Assembly: GCF_008064665.1 (NCBI RefSeq)
Contig: NZ_VRZA01000001.1
Coordinates: forward strand, 124,001 to 188,000
From: Parahaliea maris
GTDB taxonomy: Bacteria; Pseudomonadota; Gammaproteobacteria; Pseudomonadales; Halieaceae
Reading direction: 5' to 3'
DNA: 64,000 nucleotides
The notes below the pieces were generated by a model. The model had not been told where the DNA came from and did no database searches. It saw only the letters and a list, made by a program, of their open reading frames with translations. A program made the position numbers and the translations under genes. Below are positions 1 through 7,425 of the stretch, one piece after another; within the stretch, counting starts at the first letter, position 1; the number at the start of each line of letters is the position of its first letter.

Positions 1-322
1 GGATCCGGCTGCCCGGCTTGGGCGATTTGCTACAGCGAATATGGGCCAGGGCCATGTCGATACCGGTCAGGCGTTCAACCAGAATCTCCAGCTTGCCGCC
101 GGTCTCCTTCTGCCCCCACAGCCGTGCGGGAATCACCCGGGTGTTGTTGAACACCAGCAGGTCATCCGGCTGCAACTGGTCCAGCAATTCCGGAAACTGC
201 CGGTGTGCCAAATCACCGCTCTGGCCGTCCAGGCACAGCAAGCGGCTGCCACTGCGCTCGGCCAGCGGGTGCTGGGCGATCAGTTCCGGAGGCAAATGGT
301 AGGCAAAATCGCTGCGTTTCAT
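1..322 (-). CDS. queA: QueA, tRNA preQ1(34) S-adenosylmethionine ribosyltransferase-isomerase (partial)
   Basis: This is the N-terminal 107 codons; the gene runs off the left edge of the window. The translation starts [17 protein letters not shown] and continues with [12 protein letters not shown] and [12 protein letters not shown], which are hallmark N-terminal QueA segments. QueA transfers and isomerises the ribosyl group of S-adenosylmethionine onto preQ1 at position 34 of GUN-anticodon tRNAs, the penultimate step of queuosine synthesis in the cytoplasm. The ATG is at 320-322. It is part of the host chromosome flanking the tRNA-Leu integration site, and an intrinsic terminator separates it from the small gene upstream. 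Confidence 0.95.
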   Translation of the reverse strand, partial: MKRSDFAYHLPPELIAQHPLAERSGSRLLCLDGQSGDLAHRQFPELLDQLQPDDLLVFNNTRVIPARLWGQKETGGKLEILVERLTGIDMALAHIRCSKSPKPGSRI

Positions 323-340
323 GGTTTGACGGTTTCAGAC

Positions 341-367
341 ATAAAAAAGCCGGCACTCGGCCGGCTT
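341..367 (-). terminator. Intrinsic terminator of the small acidic protein gene
   Basis: An 8 bp perfect stem (AAGCCGGC at 347-354, GCCGGCTT at 360-367) with a 5 nt loop is followed, reading on the minus strand, by a run of six T residues. It sits 19 bp after the stop codon of the 77-aa gene and just upstream of the queA start. Confidence 0.8.
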
Positions 368-385
368 ATGATAGCGCGAAAAGCC

Positions 386-619
386 TTATTCAGCGGCTTC
401 TTCACCGCCAGCTTCTTCAACTGCTTCCTCGGCGGGAGCTTCTTCCTCTACCGGCTTGGGCGCAGGCGCTGCTACGGTGATCAGGCCTTCGGCCAGCAGG
501 ATGGCCACTTTCTCTTCGCCGTTGACGGGCTTCTTGGCCGCGTCCTTGACCGCGTAGCGCTCATCGCCACGCTGGAAGATGCTGTAGTCTGCGGTTTTCT
601 TAACCAGTTTCATCGCCAT
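386..619 (-). CDS. Small conserved acidic-tailed protein (77 aa)
   Basis: The product begins MAMKLVKKTADYSIFQRGD, has a compact lysine-rich core of about 50 residues (KKPVNGEEKVAILLAEGLI) and ends in a low-complexity Pro/Glu/Ala tail. Similar small uncharacterised proteins are widespread in Gammaproteobacteria; I do not know a function. The start at 617-619 is chosen because GGAGAAACA lies just upstream; an open frame extends 34 codons further 5' but lacks a ribosome binding site. The gene has its own terminator before queA. It is host chromosomal, outside the mobile element. Confidence 0.8.
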   Translation of the reverse strand: MAMKLVKKTADYSIFQRGDERYAVKDAAKKPVNGEEKVAILLAEGLITVAAPAPKPVEEEAPAEEAVEEAGGEEAAE

Positions 620-739
620 GTTGTTTCTCCTCGGGTACTCATAGCACGCTGCCTGGCGGGCAGCCACGCCGTTTTCCGCCACATGCGGGACGGCGCGCAG
701 TGTACAGGTAATCCGGGCCAAGGTTAAGGCCCTGGGTGA

Positions 740-767
740 TTGCCATTTGGCCGGCGATTGCTATAAT
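740..767 (+). promoter_or_regulatory. Sigma-70 promoter of tRNA-Leu
   Basis: A TTGCCA -35 box (740-745) and a perfect TATAAT -10 box (762-767) are separated by 16 bp. The GC-rich stretch right after the -10 (CGCGCGC) is the discriminator type typical of stringently controlled stable-RNA promoters. The tRNA begins 43 nt downstream of the -10 box. Confidence 0.8.
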
Positions 768-809
768 CGCGCGCTTCTCCCGGGGCGCTCACGCCGCCCC
801 AACTCCTGT

Positions 810-896
810 GCCGGAGTGGTGAAATTGGTAGACACAGGGGATTCAAAATCCCCCGCCCTTAAAAGCGTGCCGGTTCGAGTCCGGCCTCCGGTACCA
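810..896 (+). tRNA. tRNA-Leu (anticodon CAA)
   Basis: An 87 nt class II tRNA with the CCA end encoded. The anticodon stem-loop GGGGA-TTCAAAA-TCCCC gives anticodon CAA (reads UUG). A long variable arm precedes the T arm (GCCGG TTCGAGT CCGGC). The acceptor stem GCCGGAG/CTCCGGT contains one G-U pair. Its 3' 17-18 bases are duplicated at 14406 and 14475, so it is the attachment site of the downstream integrative element and is kept intact by the integration. Confidence 0.97.
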
Positions 897-897
897 C
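880..897 (+). repeat. attL core (tRNA-Leu 3' end)
   Basis: The 18 bp TCCGGCCTCCGGTACCAC covers the T-arm 3' strand, acceptor 3' strand, CCA and one further base. It recurs exactly at 14475-14492 and, less its first base, at 14406-14422. This is the usual crossover region for tyrosine recombinases that target tRNA 3' ends. Confidence 0.85.
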
Positions 898-1083
898 ATA
901 TCCGCTATACGGGCCTCCACAGGCCAACACGATTCCTCACAGAAACACACGTTTCGTGCTTGTATAGCAGCATATTTCTAATATCCGCCCTGCACAACGT
1001 CCCCGCACAGGCCACAGGTCTACACGGGGTTCTACGTCATTTCGCGAAGCATTTCGCGCAGCAAAATGCAGGAGAACCGGATA

Positions 1084-2205
1084 ATGGATATCCACATTGC
1101 CAAAGTAAGAGACACCCTACCCCAGCGTTCCGCTCCCTACTGGCGGGTCATCAAGAAGGGCTGTGCGGTGGGCCTCCGCCGCAACCGCACCGGGGAGGAT
1201 ACGTGGGTGGGTCGCTACCGCCTGGACGGGGTAAAGCAGTTCGCTAAGTTCGGGCGGGTATCCGTCACCACATGGGAGCAGGCACTCAAGCAAGCCCAGA
1301 AGTGGTTCGCTGAGTGCGAGGCTGGCCAAAAAACATCCTACGTGACCGTGACCGAGGCTTGCCGCCTGTACGTCGAGAACCGACGTGTAGAGAAAGGCGA
1401 CAGTACCGCCGATGATGCCGAACGGCGGTTCAAGGCCCAAGTGTATGACCACCCCATCGGCAAGAAGCAATTACGCAAGCTCAGCACCACGGACGTCGAG
1501 AAGTGGCGCAATGGTATGGCGACCAAGTCCACGAAGTGTGCCGCCAACCGCAACCTACGCTCCTTCAAAGCAGCCATGAACTACGCCCGCCGACAGGGGC
1601 TGGCATCCACCGATGATGCGTGGGGACTGGTGGGCATGTTCCCCGGTGCAGACGGCAGGCGGGAGCTGTACCTGTCCCCCGCTGAGCGCCGGGAACTGAT
1701 CGACGGAGCCTACTCGTGGCTCGCGGCGTTCCTGACTGGCCTCGCCCACACTGGCGCACGACCTGGGGAACTGAGACAGGCCACAGTTGGCGACCTTGAC
1801 CTGAAAGCCCGCACCCTGAAGCTGTCCACCAGAAAAGGCAACGGCGGAACTCTGCGGGTGCGCCACTTCCCATTATCTAACCCCCAAGCCTACGCCTTCT
1901 TCAAACAGCAGGCCTCCGGGAAGCTACCTAGCGCTCCGTTGTTCCCCACGGCAGCAGGAGGCTTCATAGCGGAGGCAGTGCTAAGTAGCTCTATCCGAAA
2001 GGTACGCAGGAAGTTAGCACTACCGAAGGGCGTCGTGGCCTACTGCTTCCGCCATGCAGCGATTAGTGACTGGGTCACGGCAGGCATTCCGGTGGCAGCG
2101 GTGGCCAGAATGTGCGGCACGTCCATTGAGCGCATCAACCAAAATTATTTCCATCTAATTGAGGGAAGCGTAGATGACAAGCTAGCAGAGGTGGCGTTGC
2201 TATGA
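1084..2205 (+). CDS. int: Tyrosine recombinase / phage integrase
   Basis: A 373-residue site-specific recombinase that would integrate and excise the element at tRNA-Leu. The N-terminal part (to about 80) resembles the arm-binding domain of P4/lambda-type integrases; the catalytic domain shows R226 (HTGARPGEL), K251, R323 (AYCFRHAAIS, with Tyr in place of the first catalytic His, a known variant) and the nucleophile Y355 (NQNYFH). The start at 1084 is preferred over an in-frame ATG at 1066 because AGGAG lies at 1069-1073. The gene begins 187 bp from the tRNA, points away from it, and its last codons overlap the next gene (ATGA). Confidence 0.93.
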   Translation: MDIHIAKVRDTLPQRSAPYWRVIKKGCAVGLRRNRTGEDTWVGRYRLDGVKQFAKFGRVSVTTWEQALKQAQKWFAECEAGQKTSYVTVTEACRLYVENRRVEKGDSTADDAERRFKAQVYDHPIGKKQLRKLSTTDVEKWRNGMATKSTKCAANRNLRSFKAAMNYARRQGLASTDDAWGLVGMFPGADGRRELYLSPAERRELIDGAYSWLAAFLTGLAHTGARPGELRQATVGDLDLKARTLKLSTRKGNGGTLRVRHFPLSNPQAYAFFKQQASGKLPSAPLFPTAAGGFIAEAVLSSSIRKVRRKLALPKGVVAYCFRHAAISDWVTAGIPVAAVARMCGTSIERINQNYFHLIEGSVDDKLAEVALL

Positions 2206-2459
2206 GTGCTAGCAAGGAAGAACCTTACGAGTACACAGAATGCCGGGGCTACCGTGTCGGTATGTCATTGCACGAGGCAGTGCAACGCTATCTTCAAACC
2301 CGTGGCAAGGATGCGCCTAAGAACAGGGCGCACGTTATGCGTCATCTTGAAAGAGGAAGCTGGTGGGTGGGTGATTATTCCCTGTCGCTATACTTTGAAG
2401 AAGGAGAACTTGTGGCGCTCCGTTCACACAGGGATATTACAAAGCCAAAGTACGTTTGA
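2202..2459 (+). CDS. Hypothetical protein (85 aa), co-translated with integrase
   Basis: Starts inside the integrase stop (ATGA overlap), which points to translational coupling. The product (MSASKEEPYEYTECRGY...) is a small soluble protein with no signal peptide or membrane segment and no motif I recognise. It ends 18 bp before a hairpin. Being coupled to int, it may assist recombination or be a small regulator, but the sequence does not say which. Confidence 0.6.
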   Translation: MSASKEEPYEYTECRGYRVGMSLHEAVQRYLQTRGKDAPKNRAHVMRHLERGSWWVGDYSLSLYFEEGELVALRSHRDITKPKYV

Positions 2460-2476
2460 CCCTATAAAACACAGCG

Positions 2477-2500
2477 CGGGGGCTTACTCATTGGCCCCCG
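2477..2500 (+). terminator. Hairpin after the integrase operon
   Basis: A 7 bp perfect stem (CGGGGGC, 2477-2483; GCCCCCG, 2494-2500) with a 10 nt loop follows the 85-aa gene. There is no T-run, so it may be a weak or Rho-assisted terminator, or it may stabilise the mRNA end. The AT-rich stretch after it (about 2529-2540, CATAATAATAC) is a possible -10 for the next operon. Confidence 0.45.
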
Positions 2501-2637
2501 GCTTGCTACACTGGCACATAGGCCACACCATAATAATACAGAGCCCGAGGCGCAGGATTCAGTACCTGCGTACGCCTTCCAAGTAGATCAAAAAACTGTC
2601 ACCAAATTTCTCACCGATTAACTTTGGAGACAGCACC

Positions 2638-2865
2638 ATGTCCAACCCAAACTTCAAAGGCGGCGACATTTTTCCGAAGCACTACAGCTTCGCTGAAGCT
2701 GAGGAAGTGTCCGGCCTATCCCAGTCCTACCTTCGCAAGAAGAAAGACCTAGGGCAGCTCCCCGTTTACCAGTTCGGCGGTTCTGGCCAGATGGTCATCC
2801 TACACACCGACCTTGTCGGCCTCCTAAAGCTGGTGGAGATCCCCGGCGCAAAGAAGGCGGGGTGA
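2638..2865 (+). CDS. AlpA-like helix-turn-helix protein (excisionase/activator)
   Basis: A 75-residue protein with a MerR/AlpA-like winged HTH pattern: HYSFAEAEEVSGLSQSYLR (recognition helix region), then a basic stretch KKKDLGQLPVYQFGG and a final wing-like strand (MVILHTDLVGLL). Such proteins in P4-like satellites and other integrative elements activate int/excision or act as directionality factors. A GGAG ribosome site precedes the ATG. It is the first gene of the replication operon and the only clear DNA-binding regulator in the element, so it is the best candidate for the switch between integration and excision. Confidence 0.7.
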   Translation: MSNPNFKGGDIFPKHYSFAEAEEVSGLSQSYLRKKKDLGQLPVYQFGGSGQMVILHTDLVGLLKLVEIPGAKKAG

Positions 2866-2868
2866 CGT

Positions 2869-3378
2869 ATGAAAATAGAGCGAGAAGCGTACGTCCGCGT
2901 TGATGCCAGCGTGGACTACGCCCGTACAGATAGAGGCTACCCCACACACACCCCGACATTCGAAGAAGTGGGCATCATTTCACGGACGCCCCTCCTTCCT
3001 GTTGAAAACTACAAGGAGCGCTACCAGTTTCACCCACGGGTAGAAGATAACGACAACCCCACACCGATTGTACAAGGCCGATGTATAGCCGCCCCTCACA
3101 GCACCCTGCACTACGACGAGCTTAACGACAGGTATGACGCCACGTTCCACGTGCTGGCAAACAGACAGGGACTTGTAGGCGTGGAGTTCTACGCTGCGTT
3201 TCCCAGTGCTTCATGGTGGTGGGATAGAACGCCCATACGCGGAACCATGCAGCGAATGTCGGACAGTGAAGTTTTGAGGTCTGTTGTTCCGATGTGCATG
3301 TACGTCATGGGTGAGCTAATTCGCCGGCACCGTGATCGCATTGGCTTTGCCCCAAAATCTAAAGGAGACGCAGCGTGA
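2869..3378 (+). CDS. Hypothetical protein (169 aa)
   Basis: Begins 3 bp after the AlpA-like gene and ends overlapping the next (GTGA), so it belongs to the same operon. The product is soluble, with an N-terminal YVRVDASVDYARTDRGYPT segment and an aromatic-rich C-terminal half (EFYAAFPSASWWWDRTP). No signal peptide, membrane helix or recognised motif. Its position before the primase suggests an early replication or takeover role, which is inference only. Confidence 0.6.
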   Translation: MKIEREAYVRVDASVDYARTDRGYPTHTPTFEEVGIISRTPLLPVENYKERYQFHPRVEDNDNPTPIVQGRCIAAPHSTLHYDELNDRYDATFHVLANRQGLVGVEFYAAFPSASWWWDRTPIRGTMQRMSDSEVLRSVVPMCMYVMGELIRRHRDRIGFAPKSKGDAA

Positions 3379-3587
3379 CAAATCCAGACGTTAAGTACAT
3401 CGAAGAACAGGCGGCTGAGGAAGTCTACTGCTACCACTGCGGGGTCACTGGCCCTTCAACTGTGAAGCTAAAGCACTGTAAGAACGGAGTCACACACGTC
3501 GGACTTTACTGCGCCTCGTGCGACGCGTACCGACGCTGGGCCAAGCAAGAACGCCCTGTTGGGAACGCCTTTATCCCGAACCCGTAA
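3375..3587 (+). CDS. Small zinc-ribbon protein (70 aa)
   Basis: GTG start overlapping the previous stop. The product has two Cys pairs, CYHCG and CASC, separated by about 23 residues, the layout of a zinc ribbon; it is otherwise basic and hydrophilic. Zinc-ribbon peptides of this size in phages often bind nucleic acids or host transcription/replication proteins. A hairpin directly follows its stop codon. Specific function unknown. Confidence 0.6.
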   Translation: MTNPDVKYIEEQAAEEVYCYHCGVTGPSTVKLKHCKNGVTHVGLYCASCDAYRRWAKQERPVGNAFIPNP

Positions 3588-3594
3588 TGAAAAA

Positions 3595-3625
3595 GCCCTG
3601 ACCAAGTTGCAGCTTGAGTCAGGGC
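3595..3625 (+). promoter_or_regulatory. Hairpin in the leader of the primase gene
   Basis: GCCCTGAC (3595-3602) and GTCAGGGC (3618-3625) form an 8 bp perfect stem with a 15 nt loop, lying between the zinc-ribbon stop codon and the primase ribosome binding site (AAGGAG, about 3630). It has no T-run. It could be a processing site, attenuator or translational control element for the primase-helicase pair. Confidence 0.5.
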
Positions 3626-3642
3626 CATGCAAGGAGTTTTAC

Positions 3643-4608
3643 ATGAGCAACTATAGCACTGCGCCAGCGCAGACGATAGAGCTTTTAACCCTCTTGGAAC
3701 CCCAAAACGCTATAGATACAGTGTTTTCGTGGCGTGTCATAGAGCCGCCCTGTAACAAGGGCTTCATCCCAACCCCTGCTCGGCCCCGGAATGTTCGGGG
3801 CACGTTCGGTCAGGTAAACGCACAACTCAGCGCTGCCAATGTCACCCACCGCGCCGCTGTCTACCTAATGATACAGGCCAACGATAGCAAGGGCTTCGGC
3901 AAGGCGAACGTTGAGCGCATCCGCGCGTTGTTTGTCGATCTGGACGAGGACGGGCCTGCCAAGTTGGAGGCTGTCATGCAGGGTGTCCACGCCCCGCATC
4001 TGGTTGTCGAATCCAGCCCCGGCAAGTATCACTGCTACTGGCAGGCGTCGTTACCGGTCGAGCACTACGAAGGCCGGAGCAAGCAGCTTATTGATAAGTA
4101 CGGCGGCGACCCTAGCTGCTTCGACCTGGCTCGTATACTGCGCGTCCCCGGGTTCTACCACCACAAAGCAGAGCCGTTCCTGTCTAGTGTTATCCACCGG
4201 GCAGCCGAGCCGGTCCCGCTTACGCAGGACAACCTCACCGCGTGGTTAGGTAGCGCTCCGCCCCCGGTGCCCATCTGTAAGCCCTCTGGCCCGCCGGAAA
4301 AGCGCCATCCCAACAATCTGGTGCCGTGGTTTCAGGTGGCCGGGATGTATCTAGGTGAGGTGTCTACTGGACGGCACAACGTCATATGTCCGTGGGTCCA
4401 CCGCCACACGGACGGTGACCAGTCAGGTACAGTGTACTTCGAGCCTACCGAAGCCAACTGGTTTAGCGGCGGGTTCAAATGCCAGCACGCTCACTGCCAA
4501 GACAAGCGCATCAAAAATGCCAGATCTGCTGTCCACAGGCTGGCAGCGTGGAAGTCGGGCATTCGCTTTGAGGTCTTGTATGACCGTTTCGAGCGGGGGC
4601 TGTTATGA
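3643..4608 (+). CDS. RepB-type DNA primase
   Basis: A 321-residue protein. Residues about 95-165 carry an archaeo-eukaryotic/RepB-type primase core: FVDLDEDGP (97-105, metal-binding acidic motif), ESSPGKYHCYW (123-133) and ARILRVPGFYHHK. The C-terminal part has a His/Cys-rich segment (CPWVHRHTDGD and CQHAHCQ), compatible with a small zinc-binding or helicase-docking domain. It would synthesise RNA primers at the element's own origin. The ATG at 3643 follows AAGGAG; an open frame reaches back to 3559 but would overlap the previous gene and the hairpin. It overlaps the helicase gene by 4 bp, so the two are probably co-translated. Confidence 0.75.
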   Translation: MSNYSTAPAQTIELLTLLEPQNAIDTVFSWRVIEPPCNKGFIPTPARPRNVRGTFGQVNAQLSAANVTHRAAVYLMIQANDSKGFGKANVERIRALFVDLDEDGPAKLEAVMQGVHAPHLVVESSPGKYHCYWQASLPVEHYEGRSKQLIDKYGGDPSCFDLARILRVPGFYHHKAEPFLSSVIHRAAEPVPLTQDNLTAWLGSAPPPVPICKPSGPPEKRHPNNLVPWFQVAGMYLGEVSTGRHNVICPWVHRHTDGDQSGTVYFEPTEANWFSGGFKCQHAHCQDKRIKNARSAVHRLAAWKSGIRFEVLYDRFERGLL

Positions 4609-6311
4609 CTGACGAAATTGAGCAAGCTGAGCAAGACATACTTGAAATGGCAGCCGCTGGATTACCGATGCGTCTGCAAGACAGCCCACAAGTTATCGCC
4701 GCCGCACGCCACGCCATCATACGCCCACTGAACGTGGGCGTTATGTTCTCAGGGCGCTGTGTTTTCAAGCACCTCGCGGATATGGGCGGAGTTTACAGGC
4801 GCTGGAACAGCGTGGTGACTGTTGATGAAAAGAACTTGAGGTTCTCTGCTATCAGCAAGCACCGCTTCTGCTCCGTGGTTGAGAAGCCGGGGCTACCTGT
4901 CCACGCGGTGACGCTTCGTACTGGTAGAAATGGAAGAGAGGAGCTCAGGTTTAAGGAAAGTCACCTGCTGGTGTCCGAAGCGGAGCTGCTACTTGCCAAT
5001 GACGAAGGCATAGAGCAACTCAGTAACGTGGAGATCATAAGCCAGTTCCCGTTCTTACACCGACGCGGTACGGAGCTTGTAGAACTACAGCCGGGGTACA
5101 ACCCCGATGCTGAGGTGTTCGTGTGCTCCGACCAACCGTTAGCGGCAGTCCAGTGGGAACGGGCTGTCGCTGACCTTAAGAACTTGTACCGAGACTTCAA
5201 GTTTACGACACCCTCTGACTTTTCACGCGCTATCGCCATGCTCCTTACCCCGGCCCTCCGCCGGGGTAGGCTGCTCGACGGCCCGTTCCCTCTCGGCTGC
5301 GTCCTTGCTGACCAAAGTCAGGCAGGTAAGGGCGAACTGGTGAACGTGACTGTGTTGGTGTGGACTGGTAAACCTCCACCTAAGAGCACCAACAAGGACG
5401 ACGACAACGGTGTTGGAAGTTTCGAGGAACGCTTAGGTGACGCCATATTCCGCGCCGCCGAGTTCTACGTTATCGACAACGTGCGGGGTCACATTGCCAG
5501 CCAGTCCTTGGAATCGGCCATCACCGAGGGCGAGCTGCAAGTCCGCATGGCGTTCAAGCCACTCCGCACCGTTGACATCAGTATGTTGTCTGGCTTTATG
5601 ACAAGCAACGGCATGTCCGCTACTCCGGACCTTGTTAACCGGATGTGCATGTCTACGCTGGAAAAGCAGCCTTCTGACTACACGTTCCACGCATGGCCTG
5701 AGGGCAGTCTGCGTAACCACGTCACCCAAAACCAGCATCACTACCTGTCCTGTGTCTACAGCGTTATTAGAGAGTGGTGGGCGCGTGGCGCTCCACGCTT
5801 GCCAGTCAGCACCTATGACCATGACATGACGCGGTGGGGCGGTGCGATTGAGTACATGGTTCAAGAACTGTTTGGCCTGCACTCCGCGCTAAAGGGTCAT
5901 GGCAAAACCAAGGAGACAGTGCGGGATGCCAGTCAAAGCTGGCTGCGCCAAGTGTTCAACGCTCTTAAGCAGGAGGGCCAACTGTGCAGGGTCGTAAGGG
6001 CGTCTGAAATCCTGGAAGTGTGCGAGGCCTACTCGCTTGATGTAACAACCAAGCAGGACGCGGACGACGTGGCAAAAGTTCGAACCATCGGACGTAAGAT
6101 CGGACCAGCGTTTAAGAAGAACGACGTAACGCAGGTCCGCACATCTTCCCTTACCTGTGATGAGGTTAACGTGGAAAACTTCTGGGTGTACAGACACGCG
6201 GTTGGTGACACTAAGTTCTACGTGTTCAGCGCCGACCAGCTTGAACCGGGGATGATAGTGGCTTACTTCCATGAAGGTGGCGTGGTCACACCGATAGACA
6301 GGAAGTATTGA
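4605..6311 (+). CDS. Replicative helicase-like ATPase
   Basis: A 568-residue protein translationally coupled to the primase (ATGA). It has a Walker A-like loop ADQSQAGKGEL (235-245) and a Walker B-like strand EFYVIDNVRG (287-296), preceded by an N-terminal domain of about 220 residues and followed by a winged-helix-like C-terminus. This arrangement resembles the D5/virE/DUF927-type primase-helicases used by phages, plasmids and satellites. Together with the primase it would unwind the origin-like repeats that begin 2 bp after its stop. Family assignment is by layout; the fold was not verified. Confidence 0.65.
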   Translation: MTDEIEQAEQDILEMAAAGLPMRLQDSPQVIAAARHAIIRPLNVGVMFSGRCVFKHLADMGGVYRRWNSVVTVDEKNLRFSAISKHRFCSVVEKPGLPVHAVTLRTGRNGREELRFKESHLLVSEAELLLANDEGIEQLSNVEIISQFPFLHRRGTELVELQPGYNPDAEVFVCSDQPLAAVQWERAVADLKNLYRDFKFTTPSDFSRAIAMLLTPALRRGRLLDGPFPLGCVLADQSQAGKGELVNVTVLVWTGKPPPKSTNKDDDNGVGSFEERLGDAIFRAAEFYVIDNVRGHIASQSLESAITEGELQVRMAFKPLRTVDISMLSGFMTSNGMSATPDLVNRMCMSTLEKQPSDYTFHAWPEGSLRNHVTQNQHHYLSCVYSVIREWWARGAPRLPVSTYDHDMTRWGGAIEYMVQELFGLHSALKGHGKTKETVRDASQSWLRQVFNALKQEGQLCRVVRASEILEVCEAYSLDVTTKQDADDVAKVRTIGRKIGPAFKKNDVTQVRTSSLTCDEVNVENFWVYRHAVGDTKFYVFSADQLEPGMIVAYFHEGGVVTPIDRKY

Positions 6312-6589
6312 GGGCTATAACCGGGCTATAACGCTATAACCGCTATAGCCCCAATGGGCTACAAAACCTCCCGATAGACCATACACGTTATTTGCCATAG
6401 CGGTTATAGCGTTATAGCGGTTGGGGTGCGAATTGGTACTGAAAATATAGGGGCAAGAACTAAGGACTCCTTCTAAAACCACTATTTTTATAGTCTTTTT
6501 CCGGTCGAGTCATTTCATCTACAAAACCACTGTTGCAAAATACTGTAATAAACCGGACTCCGGAGCGCTAAGCGCAGGGTAAAACGAGT
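6312..6589. other. Putative replication origin of the element (iterons and AT-rich tract)
   Basis: No gene in this 278 bp. It contains four GCTATA-type units (starting 6314, 6325, 6333, 6342) and a 22 bp perfect inverted repeat, 6325-6346 and 6397-6418, built from GCTATAACG and CTATAACCG units, separated by 50 bp. An AT-rich tract follows (about 6440-6560) with a direct repeat AAAACCACT at 6475-6483 and 6533-6541. Iterons next to an AT-rich unwinding region directly downstream of primase-helicase genes are the usual structure of satellite and plasmid origins. The same repeats could also act as an operator for the terminase operon. Confidence 0.6.
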
Positions 6590-7057
6590 ATGGCAGGAGT
6601 AGCAGGTCTTTCAGGATTAAAACCGGGACAGAAGCACTCTGGTTCCTTCAAGCCCGGATACGACCCCCGCCGCAACTCCGCGCCACGTTACAAAGACAAC
6701 AAAACCCTATGCGAACTGGCCCGGGAAAAGACCCAGGTCGCCTTTCAAACAATCATAGCCGTGCTAGAGGACCCTAACGCCTCGCGTAAGGAGAAGTTAA
6801 TAGCAGCCGATAAGGTACTCGACCGCGGATGGGGAAAGGCGCTACAGGGCGTTCTGGTGGCCCAAGAGTCCTCCAACCCCGGCACCATGTCCACGGCAGA
6901 ACTGGCAGCCGCCGCAGAACGCCTCCTTGCCGCCCCACCGGACGAGGAAGCCATTGACGCGGAGTTTAGCGAAGTACGCTGCGACGTAGACGTTGCCAAC
7001 GTGGAGGAAATGCTTTTAGAAACAGCAGATTACGGGGACTCCGATGTACCTGTCTAG
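6590..7057 (+). CDS. Probable phage terminase small subunit
   Basis: A 155-residue protein beginning with a basic, disordered region (GLKPGQKHSGSFKPGYDPRRN) followed by a helical segment with a helix-turn-helix feel (KTLCELAREKTQVAFQTIIAVLEDPNASRKEKLIAADKVLDRG) and an acidic tail. Proteins of this type occur immediately before large terminase genes and recognise the packaging site. The call rests mostly on position before terL and on the KPGYDPRRN/LIAADKVLDRGWGK pattern. It would confer packaging specificity on the element. Confidence 0.55.
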   Translation: MAGVAGLSGLKPGQKHSGSFKPGYDPRRNSAPRYKDNKTLCELAREKTQVAFQTIIAVLEDPNASRKEKLIAADKVLDRGWGKALQGVLVAQESSNPGTMSTAELAAAAERLLAAPPDEEAIDAEFSEVRCDVDVANVEEMLLETADYGDSDVPV

Positions 7058-7425
7058 GGCACCTTCATCCTCATCGTCCTCGGTGCGTGGCACTGGGCAC
7101 GGAGGTCGGCGGGCTGGGAACTCCACGCCTTGCGCTCCGGACGTCAAACTCACCCCCGTGATCAATTTTAAACGACGAGGAGTTGCCCTTGCCCCGTCGC
7201 CACACAAATATCAGGTAAATCCGGAGTACGTAGAAGTGGCGCGTAGCACTCAATACATGCCAACCGGAATACTCAATAAAGTACAATCGGCATATAACCT
7301 GAACACCTGTAAGCCCTCAAATGGGTGTACCCCTACCCTAGCCCTACCCCGGCCACAAAAGCCCTCACACGTCCTCTGTAGGCCCCCACAGAGGACGCCC
7401 TGCGCCACGCCCCGGTGCCGCTGCC
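7058..7425. other. Gap between the terminase genes (368 bp)
   Basis: A 129-codon plus-strand open frame spans 7044-7433, overlapping both terminase genes slightly, but its Ser/Pro/Arg/Cys-rich composition looks like non-coding translation and it lacks a ribosome binding site. Minus-strand frames here are also unconvincing. The end of the gap is C-rich (CCCCTACCCTAGCCCTACCCC). Possible roles are a packaging (pac/cos) site or a degraded gene; nothing is certain. Confidence 0.4.
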
